Assembly (NCBI GenBank): GCA_046717125.1
Contig: JBKJVQ010000046.1
Coordinates: 1-23,139, forward strand
Reading direction: 5' to 3'
DNA from: JBKJVQ01 sp046717125
GTDB taxonomy: Bacteria > Pseudomonadota > Alphaproteobacteria > Rhizobiales > Methyloligellaceae
DNA: 23,139 nucleotides
The position numbers and the translations under genes were made by a program. Positions 7,186 through 15,427 of the stretch are shown here, one piece after another. How positions within the stretch are numbered: the stretch's first letter is position 1; every line of letters begins with the position of its first letter. The notes beneath the pieces were generated by a model, which saw only the letters and a list, made by a program, of their open reading frames with translations, made no database searches and was not told where the DNA came from.

Positions 7186-7896
7186 CTACGGCTCCCTTCG
7201 AAGGAACACCATTCGCTGCGGCGCCCGCCCTTCCCGCATCGCCTTCTGCTCGTAACGCGTCGCGGGCCACGCCTCTCGTGCCGGCGCGACCGTGAATAGC
7301 CCCGCCCCGCACATCGCCTCCTGTGCCGCCTCGGCGCAATCGCCAATGTCGGTCGCAAACCGCAACTCCGCCCCAGCGCGCAGCACCCGCGCGAACTGCG
7401 CCGCCATGTCTCCCGACATCAGCCGGCGCTTCTGGTGGCGCGCTTTGGGCCAGGGATCGGGATGCAGTACGAAAATCCGGTCGAGCGAAGCGTCCGGCAA
7501 GGCATCGATGATTTCCCGCGCATCGCCATGGTGCAGGCGAATGTTTGCCGGGGTGTCGGTCTCGATCCTGCCAAGCAGGCTGGCGACGCCGTTGAGATAG
7601 GGCTCCGCCCCGATCAAACCCACATCGGGATGGACAAGCGCCTGGGCGAGAAGATGCTCGCCCGCGCCAAAGCCGATCTCCAGCCAGATTTTGTCTGTAG
7701 GCGGATCGAACAATGCGCCGGGATCGGACAGCGCCACGATCGGCGCCGCCAGGCGCGGCAGCAAATCTTTGACGAGCCGTTCCTGCCTCTGGCTGAGCGC
7801 GTGGCCTTTGCGCCGCCCATAGCTTCTGAGAGGAACCGCCGCTGCGTTCAACTCAGTTCGGCGCGGATCTTCTCGGCAAGATTGGTCTTTTCCCAT
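7186..7896 (-). CDS. trmB: tRNA (guanine-N7-)-methyltransferase TrmB
   Basis: TrmB methylates N7 of G46 in the variable loop of tRNAs with SAM, the product of the upstream metK. Visible are the SAM-binding motif WLEIGFGAGEHLL, the family signature HPDPWPKARHQKRRL, and a C-terminal segment with RYEQKAMREGR, typical of TrmB. The start is uncertain. The coordinate given is an ATG that overlaps metK by 49 bp (236 aa). A TTG at 7851, overlapping the metK stop as TTGA, would give 221 aa beginning NAAAVPLRSYGRR, which fits the family N-terminus better. I slightly favour the TTG on biological grounds, but neither start has a good Shine-Dalgarno. It is the last gene of the chain and meets cpaA convergently. 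Confidence 0.93.
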   Translation of the reverse strand: MGKDQSCREDPRRTELNAAAVPLRSYGRRKGHALSQRQERLVKDLLPRLAAPIVALSDPGALFDPPTDKIWLEIGFGAGEHLLAQALVHPDVGLIGAEPYLNGVASLLGRIETDTPANIRLHHGDAREIIDALPDASLDRIFVLHPDPWPKARHQKRRLMSGDMAAQFARVLRAGAELRFATDIGDCAEAAQEAMCGAGLFTVAPAREAWPATRYEQKAMREGRAPQRMVFLRREP

Positions 7897-9014
7897 GAGA
7901 AGCCGCCGTCATTGTCGGGCTGGCGGCCGAAATGCCCGTAGGCCGCCGTGCGCTCGTAGATCGGCCGGTTGAGCTGCAGCCCTTCGCGGATGCCGCGCGG
8001 GCTGAGCGACATGACACGCGCCAGCGCCGCTTCGAGCTTGCCTTCGTCGGTCTTTCCCGTGCCGTGCAGATCGGCATTGACGGACAGAGGCTCCGACACG
8101 CCTATCGCATAGGAGAGCTGGATGGTGCAGCGATCGGCGAGGCCGGCTGCAACGACGTTCTTGGCAAGGAAGCGCGCCGCGTAAGCCGCCGAGCGATCGA
8201 CCTTGGTCGGGTCCTTGCCCGAGAAAGCCCCGCCGCCATGGGGAGCAGCCCCGCCATAGGTATCGACGATGATCTTTCGGCCCGTCAGTCCCGCATCCCC
8301 GTCCGGCCCACCAATCACGAACCGCCCGGTCGGATTGACATAATATTTCGTGTCCTTCGTCAGCCATCCCTTGGGCAGCACTTCGCGAATGATGCCGCGG
8401 ACGATTTCCTCGACGTGTTCCGACGTGGCCTCTTCGGTATGCTGCGTCGACACGACGATCGATTTCGCCTTCACGGGCTTGCCGTTCTCGTAGAGGAGCG
8501 TGATTTGGCTCTTGGCGTCCGGTCCGAGCTCGGGCGTCGAGCCGGCATGCCGCGCCTTCGCCATCTCGTGCAGGATGCGGTGCGCATAGTGCAAAGGTGC
8601 CGGCATGAGGTCTTCGGTCTCGCGGCATGCATATCCGAACATGATGCCCTGATCGCCCGCGCCCTCATCCTTGCCTTCGGCGCTGTCGACGCCGACAGCG
8701 ATGTCGGCGGACTGCTCGTGCAGGTAGTTTTCAAACACGGCGTGCTTCCAGTGAAACCCGTCCTGCTCGTAGCCGATCTCACGTACCGCGCGCCGAGCCG
8801 CGGCCTCGATAGCATCGGAGGAAACCTCGCTGCCGCAGCGCACCTCGCCGGCCACCATGATGCGGTTTGTGGTCACCATGGTTTCGCAGGCAACGCGCGA
8901 CACCCGGTCGGCGGCCAGGAACAGGTCGACCACCGCGTCGGAAATGCGGTCGCAGACCTTGTCCGGATGGCCTTCCGAGACGGACTCGCTCGTGAACAGA
9001 TAGCTGCGTGACAA
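7848..9014 (-). CDS. metK: S-adenosylmethionine synthase MetK
   Basis: MetK makes SAM from methionine and ATP in the cytoplasm, supplying among others RimO, MiaB and TrmB in this window. The 388-residue protein is full length. It shows the N-terminal motif FTSESVSEGHPDKVCDRISD, the ATP-binding signature GAGDQGIMFGYA, the phosphate-loop motif GGGAFSGKDPTKVDRSAAY, and C-terminal GHFGR. The start codon is TTG at 9014, supported by GGAGG nine bases upstream; no better ATG exists at the family start (SRSYLFTSES). The leader (9015-9221) holds a degenerate copy of the dispersed palindrome. I looked for SAM-II and SAM/SAH riboswitch consensus there and could not recognise one. It lies downstream of the HTH regulator gene, an arrangement typical of Rhizobiales. 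Confidence 0.97.
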   Translation of the reverse strand: MSRSYLFTSESVSEGHPDKVCDRISDAVVDLFLAADRVSRVACETMVTTNRIMVAGEVRCGSEVSSDAIEAAARRAVREIGYEQDGFHWKHAVFENYLHEQSADIAVGVDSAEGKDEGAGDQGIMFGYACRETEDLMPAPLHYAHRILHEMAKARHAGSTPELGPDAKSQITLLYENGKPVKAKSIVVSTQHTEEATSEHVEEIVRGIIREVLPKGWLTKDTKYYVNPTGRFVIGGPDGDAGLTGRKIIVDTYGGAAPHGGGAFSGKDPTKVDRSAAYAARFLAKNVVAAGLADRCTIQLSYAIGVSEPLSVNADLHGTGKTDEGKLEAALARVMSLSPRGIREGLQLNRPIYERTAAYGHFGRQPDNDGGFSWEKTNLAEKIRAELS

Positions 9015-9023
9015 TTCGGATGT

Positions 9024-9028
9024 CCTCC
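9024..9028 (-). promoter_or_regulatory. Shine-Dalgarno site deciding the metK TTG start
   Basis: GGAGG on the minus strand lies nine bases before the TTG at 9014. No other start codon at the family's usual N-terminus has a comparable site. Confidence 0.8.
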
Positions 9029-9060
9029 AGTCACAGATCAGGATGAATAAAATCCAGGGT

Positions 9061-9100
9061 CATGATGTCGCCCGAAACCGCTTTGCTCTCGGTATCATGT
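9061..9100 (-). repeat. Degenerate single-hairpin copy of the palindromic element in the metK leader
   Basis: On the minus strand it reads ACATGATACCGAGAG..., then AAGCGGTTTCGG..., then GACATCATG. This matches module 1 of the 3117-3232 element with several substitutions and short gaps. It lies 47-86 bases upstream of the metK start, so it probably forms a hairpin in the 5' leader. Confidence 0.6.
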
Positions 9101-9221
9101 TCGGGAGAACATCGGCCGTGCCCAGGCGCCGTCGGGGTCAGGCCGGTCGCTTTCTTGCAACCTTCGCCAGCGCGGTCAAGCGCGCCATCTCCGCGCGCCC
9201 GGATCGGCGATCGCGCAAGGA

Positions 9222-9671
9222 TCAGCCGTCGCGCTGCGCCAGCGAACGGACGAGATCGAGCAGGCTGCGACGCACTTTCGGGTCCTGTATCCGAACGAAC
9301 GAACGGTTCAGCTCGAGCCCTTCGCGGGTATTGCCGAAGTCGAGGAGCGAGGTGTGTTCGTCTCCTTCGGAGAAGCCAACGGCGACGCCTCCGGCGCCCG
9401 GCGCACCTTCGAAGAAATAGGACACTGGCGCATCGAGCAGCCGGCCGATCTCAAGCAGGCGGCTCGCGCTGATGCGGTTGAGCCCCTTCTCGTATTTCTG
9501 CACCTGCTGGAACGTGAGGCCGAGCTGAGCGCCCAGCTTTTCCTGGCTGACGCCGAGCATCATGCGGCGCAATTTGACCCGGTTGCCGACATGGATGTCG
9601 ATCGGGTTGGGCTGTTTACCGGCCACGCGTGCGCCACGCGGCAATGTCGTTTGGTCCGAATGAATGGGCAT
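9222..9671 (-). CDS. XRE/Cro-CI family HTH regulator of the lnt-metK locus (PhrR/PraR-like)
   Basis: This 149-residue cytoplasmic DNA-binding protein has an unstructured N-terminus (about 25 residues). A Cro/CI helix-turn-helix follows (residues about 30-85), with recognition region QLGLTFQQVQKYEKGLNRIS, then a C-terminal tail with the conserved segment DPKVRRSLLDLVRSLA. Rhizobial genomes carry a regulator of this type between lnt and metK. I believe it is the gene called phrR in Sinorhizobium meliloti and praR in Rhizobium, but that rests on synteny from memory. I chose the ATG at 9671; an in-frame TTG at 9707 adds 12 atypical residues. Its targets cannot be seen here. It is about 120 bp downstream of lnt and 207 bp upstream of metK. 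Confidence 0.85.
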   Translation of the reverse strand: MPIHSDQTTLPRGARVAGKQPNPIDIHVGNRVKLRRMMLGVSQEKLGAQLGLTFQQVQKYEKGLNRISASRLLEIGRLLDAPVSYFFEGAPGAGGVAVGFSEGDEHTSLLDFGNTREGLELNRSFVRIQDPKVRRSLLDLVRSLAQRDG

Positions 9672-9789
9672 ATCTCGCCATTTATTGCCAGTCGCGACGG
9701 AGGTCAAGCAACGGAAACGCCGCAGGCAGTCTACCTCAATAGTCGCGCCGGCGCTTCAATCTCTCTTGATAAGGCTGATCGATAAAAAA

Positions 9790-11490
9790 TCAGCCGGGTC
9801 CGGCAGGATCGGGGCGTCGAGTCGGCGCACCATGAGACCCTGTGAAGAAAAGCGTTGCCCAGACGAGGAACGCGGCCAGGAGGACGGCCAGTTCCATGAT
9901 CCTGCCATAGGCCGAAAACGGCGTCGGCGGCAGCGCGCGCGGCAGCGGTGAATCGACCGTGCCGGCGCGGTTGAGCCCGAGCATTGTGACGATCCGGCCG
10001 AACGGGTCGACCACGCCCGAGATGCCGGTATTCGCGGAGCGGACAAGCGGTAGCCCCTGTTCCACCGCGCGGATTCGCGCCTGGTGAAAGTGCTGATAAG
10101 GGCCCGCGCTTGCGCCAAACCAGGCGTCGTTGGTCACGTTCAGCAGCCAACCCGGCCGCCTCTTTGGATCCACGACACCATGCGGAAAGATCGCCTCGTA
10201 GCAGACCAGCGGGCTCGCGTCGGGCGCACCCCTGATCTGCATCAATCGCGGACCTGTGCCGGCCGAGAAGCCGCCGCGCACCCCGGCCATTTGCATGAAG
10301 CCCATTTGCTCCATGAAGTCCTGGAACGGCAGATATTCGCCGAAGGGCACAAGGTGAATCTTGTCGTAATGGCCTGCAATCTTTCCCGCCCCCTCGATCG
10401 CATACAGGCTGTTCCAGGCGCGCCTGATCCCGTCCGGCGCATCGGCCTCGGCCACACGCACCGATCCCATGAGCAACGTGGCGTCGTCCGGCAAAATCGC
10501 GGCAATGCCGGCCAGCCCTTCGGGACTTTCCGAGATCAGGAACGGCACCGCCGTCTCCGGCCAGACGACGTGGCTCACACCGGCAAGCCCGTTGACCGAC
10601 GCCCCCTCGCCGCCATTCTGCGTCAGGGAGAGATACAGCGAGAAAGCGCGCACGACATTATCGGGCGACCATTTCTCCGCCTGCGGAATATTCGCCTGTA
10701 CGAGCCGTAAGCGCACGCCTTCGACCGTCGCGACCGAGGCCGAGGCAAGGCGTGCATTCCCCCATAGCGCCAACCCGATCAAAAGCGCGGCCAAACCGGC
10801 GACGAGGATACCGCACTCAACGCGTCTGGCGGGACCGTATCCGGAGGCGAGTAACGCTGCGGGACTGGCGAAGGCCGCAACCGCCGCTAGGCCGAGCGCG
10901 TAGACGCCCATCAGCGAGGCTGCCTGCATCATGCCCGGATGGATGGTGAGCGCGTAACCGAAAGCGTTCCACGGAAAGCCGGTGAACACGACGCCGCGCG
11001 CAGCGTCCGCTAACGCGAGGCCAATTGCGAGCCCGAGGATGCGCGAGGCGCCCGGACGCCAGATGGCCATGGAGAGCGCCGCGCCGGCAGCGAGGAACAG
11101 TGCGAGCAACGCGGCGAGCCCGCCGACTGCGAACGGGATCAGCCAGGCATGCCGCTCGGACTCGACCAAGAAAGCTTCGGCGACCCAGTAGAGCCCCGGA
11201 ACCAGATATCCGAAACCAAACGCGAAGCCGATCAAGGCCGCGTCGCGCAGGGCCGCGAGCAAGTCGGTGGACCCGATCCGCGCCCCGTCGAGCAGGAAGA
11301 CGAGCGCGGGAAACGTCACGAACAGCACCGGCCATACGCCCCAAGGCGGCATGGCCAGAACCGACAGCGCTCCTGCGAGCGCCGCCAGCACCAACCGCCG
11401 CCAGCCTCGCTGGGAGGCAAGTTCCGATGCTATTCGATCGAGCGGACGCATCCAGGAGGCGCGACCCGGGACCGCGCCTTCAGCCGTCAT
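9790..11490 (-). CDS. lnt: Apolipoprotein N-acyltransferase Lnt
   Basis: Lnt transfers the third acyl chain to the N-terminal cysteine of lipoproteins at the periplasmic face of the inner membrane. The 566-residue protein has an N-terminal block of membrane helices (about residues 30-245), a nitrilase-like catalytic domain, and a final membrane helix near residues 535-555. The catalytic triad is visible: E312 (VVWPETAVPF), K377 (HYDKIHLVPFGEYLPF) and C430 (PLVCYEAIFP). It is somewhat longer than the E. coli enzyme, partly from a Pro-rich C-terminal tail. The ATG at 11490 overlaps the corC stop as ATGA, a coupled start. Just past its stop is a weak hairpin (GGCTGAT / ATCAGCC) without a T-tract after it. 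Confidence 0.96.
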   Translation of the reverse strand: MTAEGAVPGRASWMRPLDRIASELASQRGWRRLVLAALAGALSVLAMPPWGVWPVLFVTFPALVFLLDGARIGSTDLLAALRDAALIGFAFGFGYLVPGLYWVAEAFLVESERHAWLIPFAVGGLAALLALFLAAGAALSMAIWRPGASRILGLAIGLALADAARGVVFTGFPWNAFGYALTIHPGMMQAASLMGVYALGLAAVAAFASPAALLASGYGPARRVECGILVAGLAALLIGLALWGNARLASASVATVEGVRLRLVQANIPQAEKWSPDNVVRAFSLYLSLTQNGGEGASVNGLAGVSHVVWPETAVPFLISESPEGLAGIAAILPDDATLLMGSVRVAEADAPDGIRRAWNSLYAIEGAGKIAGHYDKIHLVPFGEYLPFQDFMEQMGFMQMAGVRGGFSAGTGPRLMQIRGAPDASPLVCYEAIFPHGVVDPKRRPGWLLNVTNDAWFGASAGPYQHFHQARIRAVEQGLPLVRSANTGISGVVDPFGRIVTMLGLNRAGTVDSPLPRALPPTPFSAYGRIMELAVLLAAFLVWATLFFTGSHGAPTRRPDPAGPG

Positions 11491-12464
11491 TCCGCCGATG
11501 ACGCGGAGCGCTGCGCCCGGCCGCCGCGCGCGCGAACCGTTTCCGGCCGGTGCACGCGCAGCCGTTTGATACGGCGTGCGTCGGACTCGAGGATTTCGAA
11601 TTCCACCCCGCTCTTGTGGCCGATGATCTCGCCTTTCACCGGCACATGGCCGAGCAGCGCCACGACGAGGCCACCGATGCTCTCGACGTCGTCGTCGTCC
11701 GTATCGAGAAGCGAGAGGGACAGGACCTGTTCCAGATCTTCAACCGCCGTACGCGCGTCGACCGTGAGGCCCAGCTTTGGATCGTCGAGAATCCAGGGAT
11801 CGTCTTCGGCGTCGTGTTCATCCTCGATCTCGCCCATCACCTCCGCGATGAGATCGTCGAGCGTGACCAGACCGTCGACGCCGCCATATTCGTCAATGAC
11901 GAGAGCGATATGGCCGCGCGTCGTCTGCATGCGAAGCAAAAGGTCAAGCGCCGACATCGCGGCGGGCACGTACAGCAACTCCCGCGCGATACCCATATCG
12001 GACAGGGTGCGCGACAGGTCCAGCCGCGAAAGATCGGGCGCCGGATTCGCGCCTTCGGCGCGCCCCTCGGACACGAGCCATGGAATCAGGTCTTTGATGT
12101 GGACCATGCCGCGGGGATCGTCGAGCGAGCCATGGTAGATCGGCAGGCGCGAATGACCGGCATCGGCAAAGCGCGCAAGCGTGGAACCGATCGTTTCACG
12201 GTCGTCGATCGCGATGATGTCGGTGCGCGGCACCATCACATCCTCGACGCGCAACGATCCGAATTCGAGGATGTTGCGCAGCATGATCCGCTCATGTTCG
12301 GAGACGCCGGGATCATCGTCACCGTCGCGGGCAAGAAGATTCTGGATCAGCGTCCTGAGATCGGGCTGTTCGGACAGGCCGAAACGCCCAAGAAGCCGGT
12401 CGAGCCATCCCTCCGCCTGCTCGCCGTTGCCGTTCTCGGCGGACTGGTCGTGCGCGCTGCTCAT
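11487..12464 (-). CDS. corC: CorC/HlyC-family CBS-domain protein
   Basis: The 325-residue protein has an N-terminal linker, the entry motif VEDVMVPRTDIIAID (about residues 76-90), two CBS domains, the segment HIALVIDEYGGVDGLVTLDDLIAEVMGEI that ends the CBS pair, and a C-terminal transporter-associated (CorC_HlyC) domain. No membrane helices are seen, so this is the short soluble form. In E. coli, CorC (YbeX) lies in the same ybeY-corC-lnt order and has been linked to Mg/Co efflux and ribosome function. The biochemical role is not settled. I chose the ATG at 12464 because it overlaps the ybeY stop (ATGA). The longer open frame upstream is in the ybeY coding region and is rejected. The Arg-rich C-terminus (VRARGGRAQRS) is unusual but short. 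Confidence 0.92.
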   Translation of the reverse strand: MSSAHDQSAENGNGEQAEGWLDRLLGRFGLSEQPDLRTLIQNLLARDGDDDPGVSEHERIMLRNILEFGSLRVEDVMVPRTDIIAIDDRETIGSTLARFADAGHSRLPIYHGSLDDPRGMVHIKDLIPWLVSEGRAEGANPAPDLSRLDLSRTLSDMGIARELLYVPAAMSALDLLLRMQTTRGHIALVIDEYGGVDGLVTLDDLIAEVMGEIEDEHDAEDDPWILDDPKLGLTVDARTAVEDLEQVLSLSLLDTDDDDVESIGGLVVALLGHVPVKGEIIGHKSGVEFEILESDARRIKRLRVHRPETVRARGGRAQRSASSAE

Positions 12465-12973
12465 GCCGCCGTTTCCCGTGCGACCGCGTGAGGATCGGCG
12501 TAGCCGAGCTCTGACAGGAGCAGCGTTTCGAGCTGTTCCATGGCAGCCGCGTCCTCGTCCTCGTCGTGGTTGTGGCCAAGGAGATGAAGCACGCCATGAA
12601 TGACGAGATGCGCGACATGTGCGGGTTCGCCGATCCCCTCCTCCTTGGCCTCTCGCATGACCGTTTCGTGGGCGAGCACGATATCCCCGAGCGGCCGCGG
12701 ATCTTCGCCCGATCTCGCCTCGCCCGCGGGAAATGACAGCACGTTGGTCGGCTTGTCCTCTCCGCGGAAGCTGGCATTGAGCCCGCGCTGCTCCGCGTCG
12801 TCGGTCAACACCACAGCGACCTCGCAAGGTCGCGGCAAGACGCCCCGAGCGGCTCTGAATGCCGAGCGTGCGGCCAGTTCGATCAGCGTGTCCAATTTGT
12901 CATCGCCGCGCCAGGCGTTTGACCTGCGGACGATATCGACGAGGAGTTCTGGCTCTGGTTCGCTGTCAGGCAT
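12461..12973 (-). CDS. ybeY: Endoribonuclease YbeY (rRNA maturation factor)
   Basis: YbeY is a zinc-dependent single-strand endoribonuclease involved in 16S rRNA 3' maturation and ribosome quality control. The 170-residue protein contains the family strand DDAEQRGLNASFRGEDKPTNVLSFP and the zinc motif HGVLHLLGHNH with H126, H130 and H136 (HxxxHxxxxxH). The Arg usually found before the motif is not obvious, but the surrounding sequence is typical. The C-terminal MEQLETLLLSELG helix is conserved in the family. The ATG at 12973 begins 21 bases after the phoH stop codon, and the stop overlaps the corC start as ATGA, so phoH-ybeY-corC-lnt look translationally linked. Confidence 0.95.
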   Translation of the reverse strand: MPDSEPEPELLVDIVRRSNAWRGDDKLDTLIELAARSAFRAARGVLPRPCEVAVVLTDDAEQRGLNASFRGEDKPTNVLSFPAGEARSGEDPRPLGDIVLAHETVMREAKEEGIGEPAHVAHLVIHGVLHLLGHNHDEDEDAAAMEQLETLLLSELGYADPHAVARETAA

Positions 12974-12994
12974 CAGGGTCCCGGGCGCTGCGCT

Positions 12995-14002
12995 TTAGGC
13001 GCGGCCCTCGTAGGCCTCCACGATCTTGGCGACGAGTTCGCGCCGGACGACGTCGGCGCGCGTGAATGCGATATGCGCGATATCGTCGATCCCGGACAGA
13101 ATGTCGATGGCTTCAACGAGCCCCGAAGCCTGCCCCGATGGCAAATCGACCTGAGTCGGATCGCCGGTCACCAGCATTTTGGAGTTCTCGCCGAGGCGCG
13201 TCAGGAACATTTTCATCTGCACCGGAGTGCAGTTCTGCGCCTCGTCGAGAATGACGAAGGCATTCGTCAGGGTCCGCCCGCGCATGAAGGCGAGCGGCGC
13301 GATCTCGATCACGCCGGATTCGAGCCCGCGCTCCACACGTTCCGGCGCAAGCACGTCATACAGCGCATCGTAAAGCGGTCGCAGATAGGGATCGACCTTC
13401 TCGCGCATGTCACCGGGCAGAAAGCCCAGACGTTCGCCCGCCTCGACCGCGGGGCGCGAGAGGATCAGCCGGTCGATCACCCCGCGCTCGATGCACGAAG
13501 CCGCGTACGCCACGGCGAGGTACGTCTTGCCGGTGCCGGCCGGCCCGGTCGCGAACACGAGGTCGCGCTTCTCCATCGCCCTGATATAGGCGCTCTGGAG
13601 CAGCGTCCGCGCGGTGATGACGCGCTTCTTGGTTCGGATTTGTCCGAGTTCGGAGCCGTTGTCGGCGCCAGGCGCAACGTCCGACGAGGCATGCAGGATC
13701 GCGCCGGCGACGTCGCCCCGCGCGATCGCTTCGCCCTGCCCGATGCGGGCGTAAAGATCGTTGAGAACGTCGGTCGCGACGCGCCGGGCAGCCGCAGGAC
13801 CGCGCAACGTGACTGTATTGCCGTGCGCAACGGCATGGACGCCGAGACGGGTCTCGATCAGGGCGAGATGGGAATCGTATTCGCCGAAGAGATCGCGCGC
13901 GATCATGTTGTCGTCAAAGAAAAGGACGCTCTGGTCGTCCGTCGGCGCGTCGTGAACAGTCTTGGGCAGCCTGGAACTCAGCGACCCGGAAGCACCCGCC
14001 AA
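12995..14002 (-). CDS. phoH: PhoH-family ATPase (PhoH-like protein)
   Basis: This cytoplasmic P-loop ATPase is probably an RNA helicase-like factor; its cellular role is poorly defined, although it is almost always next to ybeY. The 335-residue protein has a KH-like N-terminal region (about residues 28-100), then the PhoH ATPase core with Walker A GPAGTGKT at residues 153-160, Walker B and downstream motifs FVILDEAQNCTPVQMK, and MLVTGDPTQVDLP. The start is TTG at 14002, supported by GAGAGGAG about seven bases upstream. No suitable ATG is near the family start. It lies 63 bp downstream of miaB. Confidence 0.94.
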   Translation of the reverse strand: MAGASGSLSSRLPKTVHDAPTDDQSVLFFDDNMIARDLFGEYDSHLALIETRLGVHAVAHGNTVTLRGPAAARRVATDVLNDLYARIGQGEAIARGDVAGAILHASSDVAPGADNGSELGQIRTKKRVITARTLLQSAYIRAMEKRDLVFATGPAGTGKTYLAVAYAASCIERGVIDRLILSRPAVEAGERLGFLPGDMREKVDPYLRPLYDALYDVLAPERVERGLESGVIEIAPLAFMRGRTLTNAFVILDEAQNCTPVQMKMFLTRLGENSKMLVTGDPTQVDLPSGQASGLVEAIDILSGIDDIAHIAFTRADVVRRELVAKIVEAYEGRA

Positions 14003-14065
14003 GAACGATCTCCTCTCTCCCGCGCCGCAGCGCGGCTCAAGCGACGAACAGGCTTTTGTCCCTGC

Positions 14066-15427
14066 CTAGTCTGTAGCAGACTTTATGACGCCAGTAAGAC
14101 TGTTCTGGCTGGCGGCGACAATGTCGACGGCTGCAATCCGGCCGAGCAGATGGGGTTGGGCTTCCGCATGAACCGATTGCAGATAGGGCGAACGGCCGAT
14201 GAGCTGGCCCGCTTCCCGCCCCTGCCGGTCGAACAGGACGCACAGGCGCTGCCCGACCTTCGACCGGTTATACGCGACCTGGACGCGGGCAATCTCGGCT
14301 TGGAGCGCAAGTAACCGCTCGGTCTTGACGGCTTCCGGCACTTGGCCCGGAAGCGTCGCGGCGGGCGTTCCGGGCCGCGCGCTGTATTTGAACGAAAACG
14401 CATGGGCGAAGCGGAAGCGGCGGACTGCGTCGAGCGTATCGGCGAAATCATCGTCGGTTTCGCCCGGGAAGCCGACGATGATGTCGGTCGAAAGCGCAAG
14501 GTCTGCCCGCGCCGCGCGTAAGCGGCCAACGATCTCCCCGTATTCCGCCATCGTGTGCTTCCGGTTCATGGCGGCGAGGATACAATCCGATCCCGACTGA
14601 AACGGCAGATGCAGATAGGGCATGAGCTTCGGCTCGTCCCTGTGCAGCGCCATCAGATCGTCGCTCATGTCGCGCGGATGGCTGGTCGTGTAGCGGATTC
14701 GCTGCAAGCCTTCGATTTGTGCGATGTGCCGGATCAACCCGGCGAGAGAAACGACGCGCCCGCGCTCGTCCTTCCCGCGATAGGCATTGACGTTCTGGCC
14801 GAGCAACGTGATCTCGCGCGCGCCGGCATGGACCAGAGCCTCGGCTTCGGCCACAAGCTGCGCCACGGGCCGGGAATATTCCGCGCCGCGCGTATAGGGC
14901 ACGACGCAAAACGTACAGAATTTGTCGCAGCCCTCCTGCACCGTCAGGAAGGCGCAAACGCCCGCGGCGCGGCGCGGCGGCAGCCGCTCGAACTTGTCCT
15001 CCGCAAACGCTGTCGCGATCACGGGGCGCTCCGACAAGGCGCGCTTCAGGAGCTCCGGCAGAAGATGATAGCTCTGAGGTCCGACGACGAGGTCGACCAC
15101 CGGCGCGCGCGTGGCGATCTCCGCACCCTCGGCCTGTGCGACGCAGCCCGCCACGGCGATCATCGTCTCCGCGCCCTTTTGCGCGCGCTCGGACTTCACC
15201 GCCCGCATGCGCCCCAGCTCGGAATAGAGTTTTTCTGCCGCCTTCTCGCGGATATGGCAGGTGTTGAGCAGGATCAGATCGGCATCGTCCGGCTGCCCCG
15301 TTTCGGCATATCCCGAAGCGCGCAGTGTCTCCGCCATGCGTTCGGAATCATAGACGTTCATCTGGCAGCCGAACGTCTTGATGAAGATCTTTTTGTCGGG
15401 CGCGTTCATATAAGCCGTTTCACGCAT
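14066..15427 (-). CDS. miaB: tRNA-2-methylthio-N6-dimethylallyladenosine synthase MiaB
   Basis: MiaB is a radical-SAM methylthiotransferase that modifies i6A37 of tRNAs reading UNN codons. The 453-residue protein has three N-terminal cluster cysteines (C21 in FGCQMN, C57 in NTCHI, C95 in AGCVAQ) and the radical-SAM motif CDKFCTFC (C167, C171, C174). The substrate-domain segment HLPFQSGSDCILAAMNRKHT and a C-terminal TRAM domain follow. It is a paralog of RimO at the start of the window. The ATG at 15427 overlaps the acyltransferase stop by 8 bp; an internal ATG at 15409 (MNAPDKK) is equally possible, and neither has a clear Shine-Dalgarno. The order fur-acyltransferase-miaB-phoH is typical of Rhizobiales. 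Confidence 0.96.
   Translation of the reverse strand: MRETAYMNAPDKKIFIKTFGCQMNVYDSERMAETLRASGYAETGQPDDADLILLNTCHIREKAAEKLYSELGRMRAVKSERAQKGAETMIAVAGCVAQAEGAEIATRAPVVDLVVGPQSYHLLPELLKRALSERPVIATAFAEDKFERLPPRRAAGVCAFLTVQEGCDKFCTFCVVPYTRGAEYSRPVAQLVAEAEALVHAGAREITLLGQNVNAYRGKDERGRVVSLAGLIRHIAQIEGLQRIRYTTSHPRDMSDDLMALHRDEPKLMPYLHLPFQSGSDCILAAMNRKHTMAEYGEIVGRLRAARADLALSTDIIVGFPGETDDDFADTLDAVRRFRFAHAFSFKYSARPGTPAATLPGQVPEAVKTERLLALQAEIARVQVAYNRSKVGQRLCVLFDRQGREAGQLIGRSPYLQSVHAEAQPHLLGRIAAVDIVAASQNSLTGVIKSATD

Noticed and set aside
7932..9011. 359-aa plus-strand frame opposite metK, and similar long frames opposite lnt, phoH and corC
   Set aside because: They mirror well-conserved genes, have no family features, and are typical antisense shadows in high-GC DNA.
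9015..9221. SAM riboswitch upstream of metK
   Set aside because: No consensus core of SAM-II or SAM/SAH could be recognised by eye. The visible structure is a repeat copy.
9773..9794. Hairpin GGCTGAT/ATCAGCC at the lnt end as a terminator
   Set aside because: The T-run is inside the loop, not after the stem, on the minus strand.
12465..12827. Longer start for CorC (446 aa)
   Set aside because: The extension is an out-of-frame reading of ybeY; the ATGA overlap at 12464 gives the expected family length.
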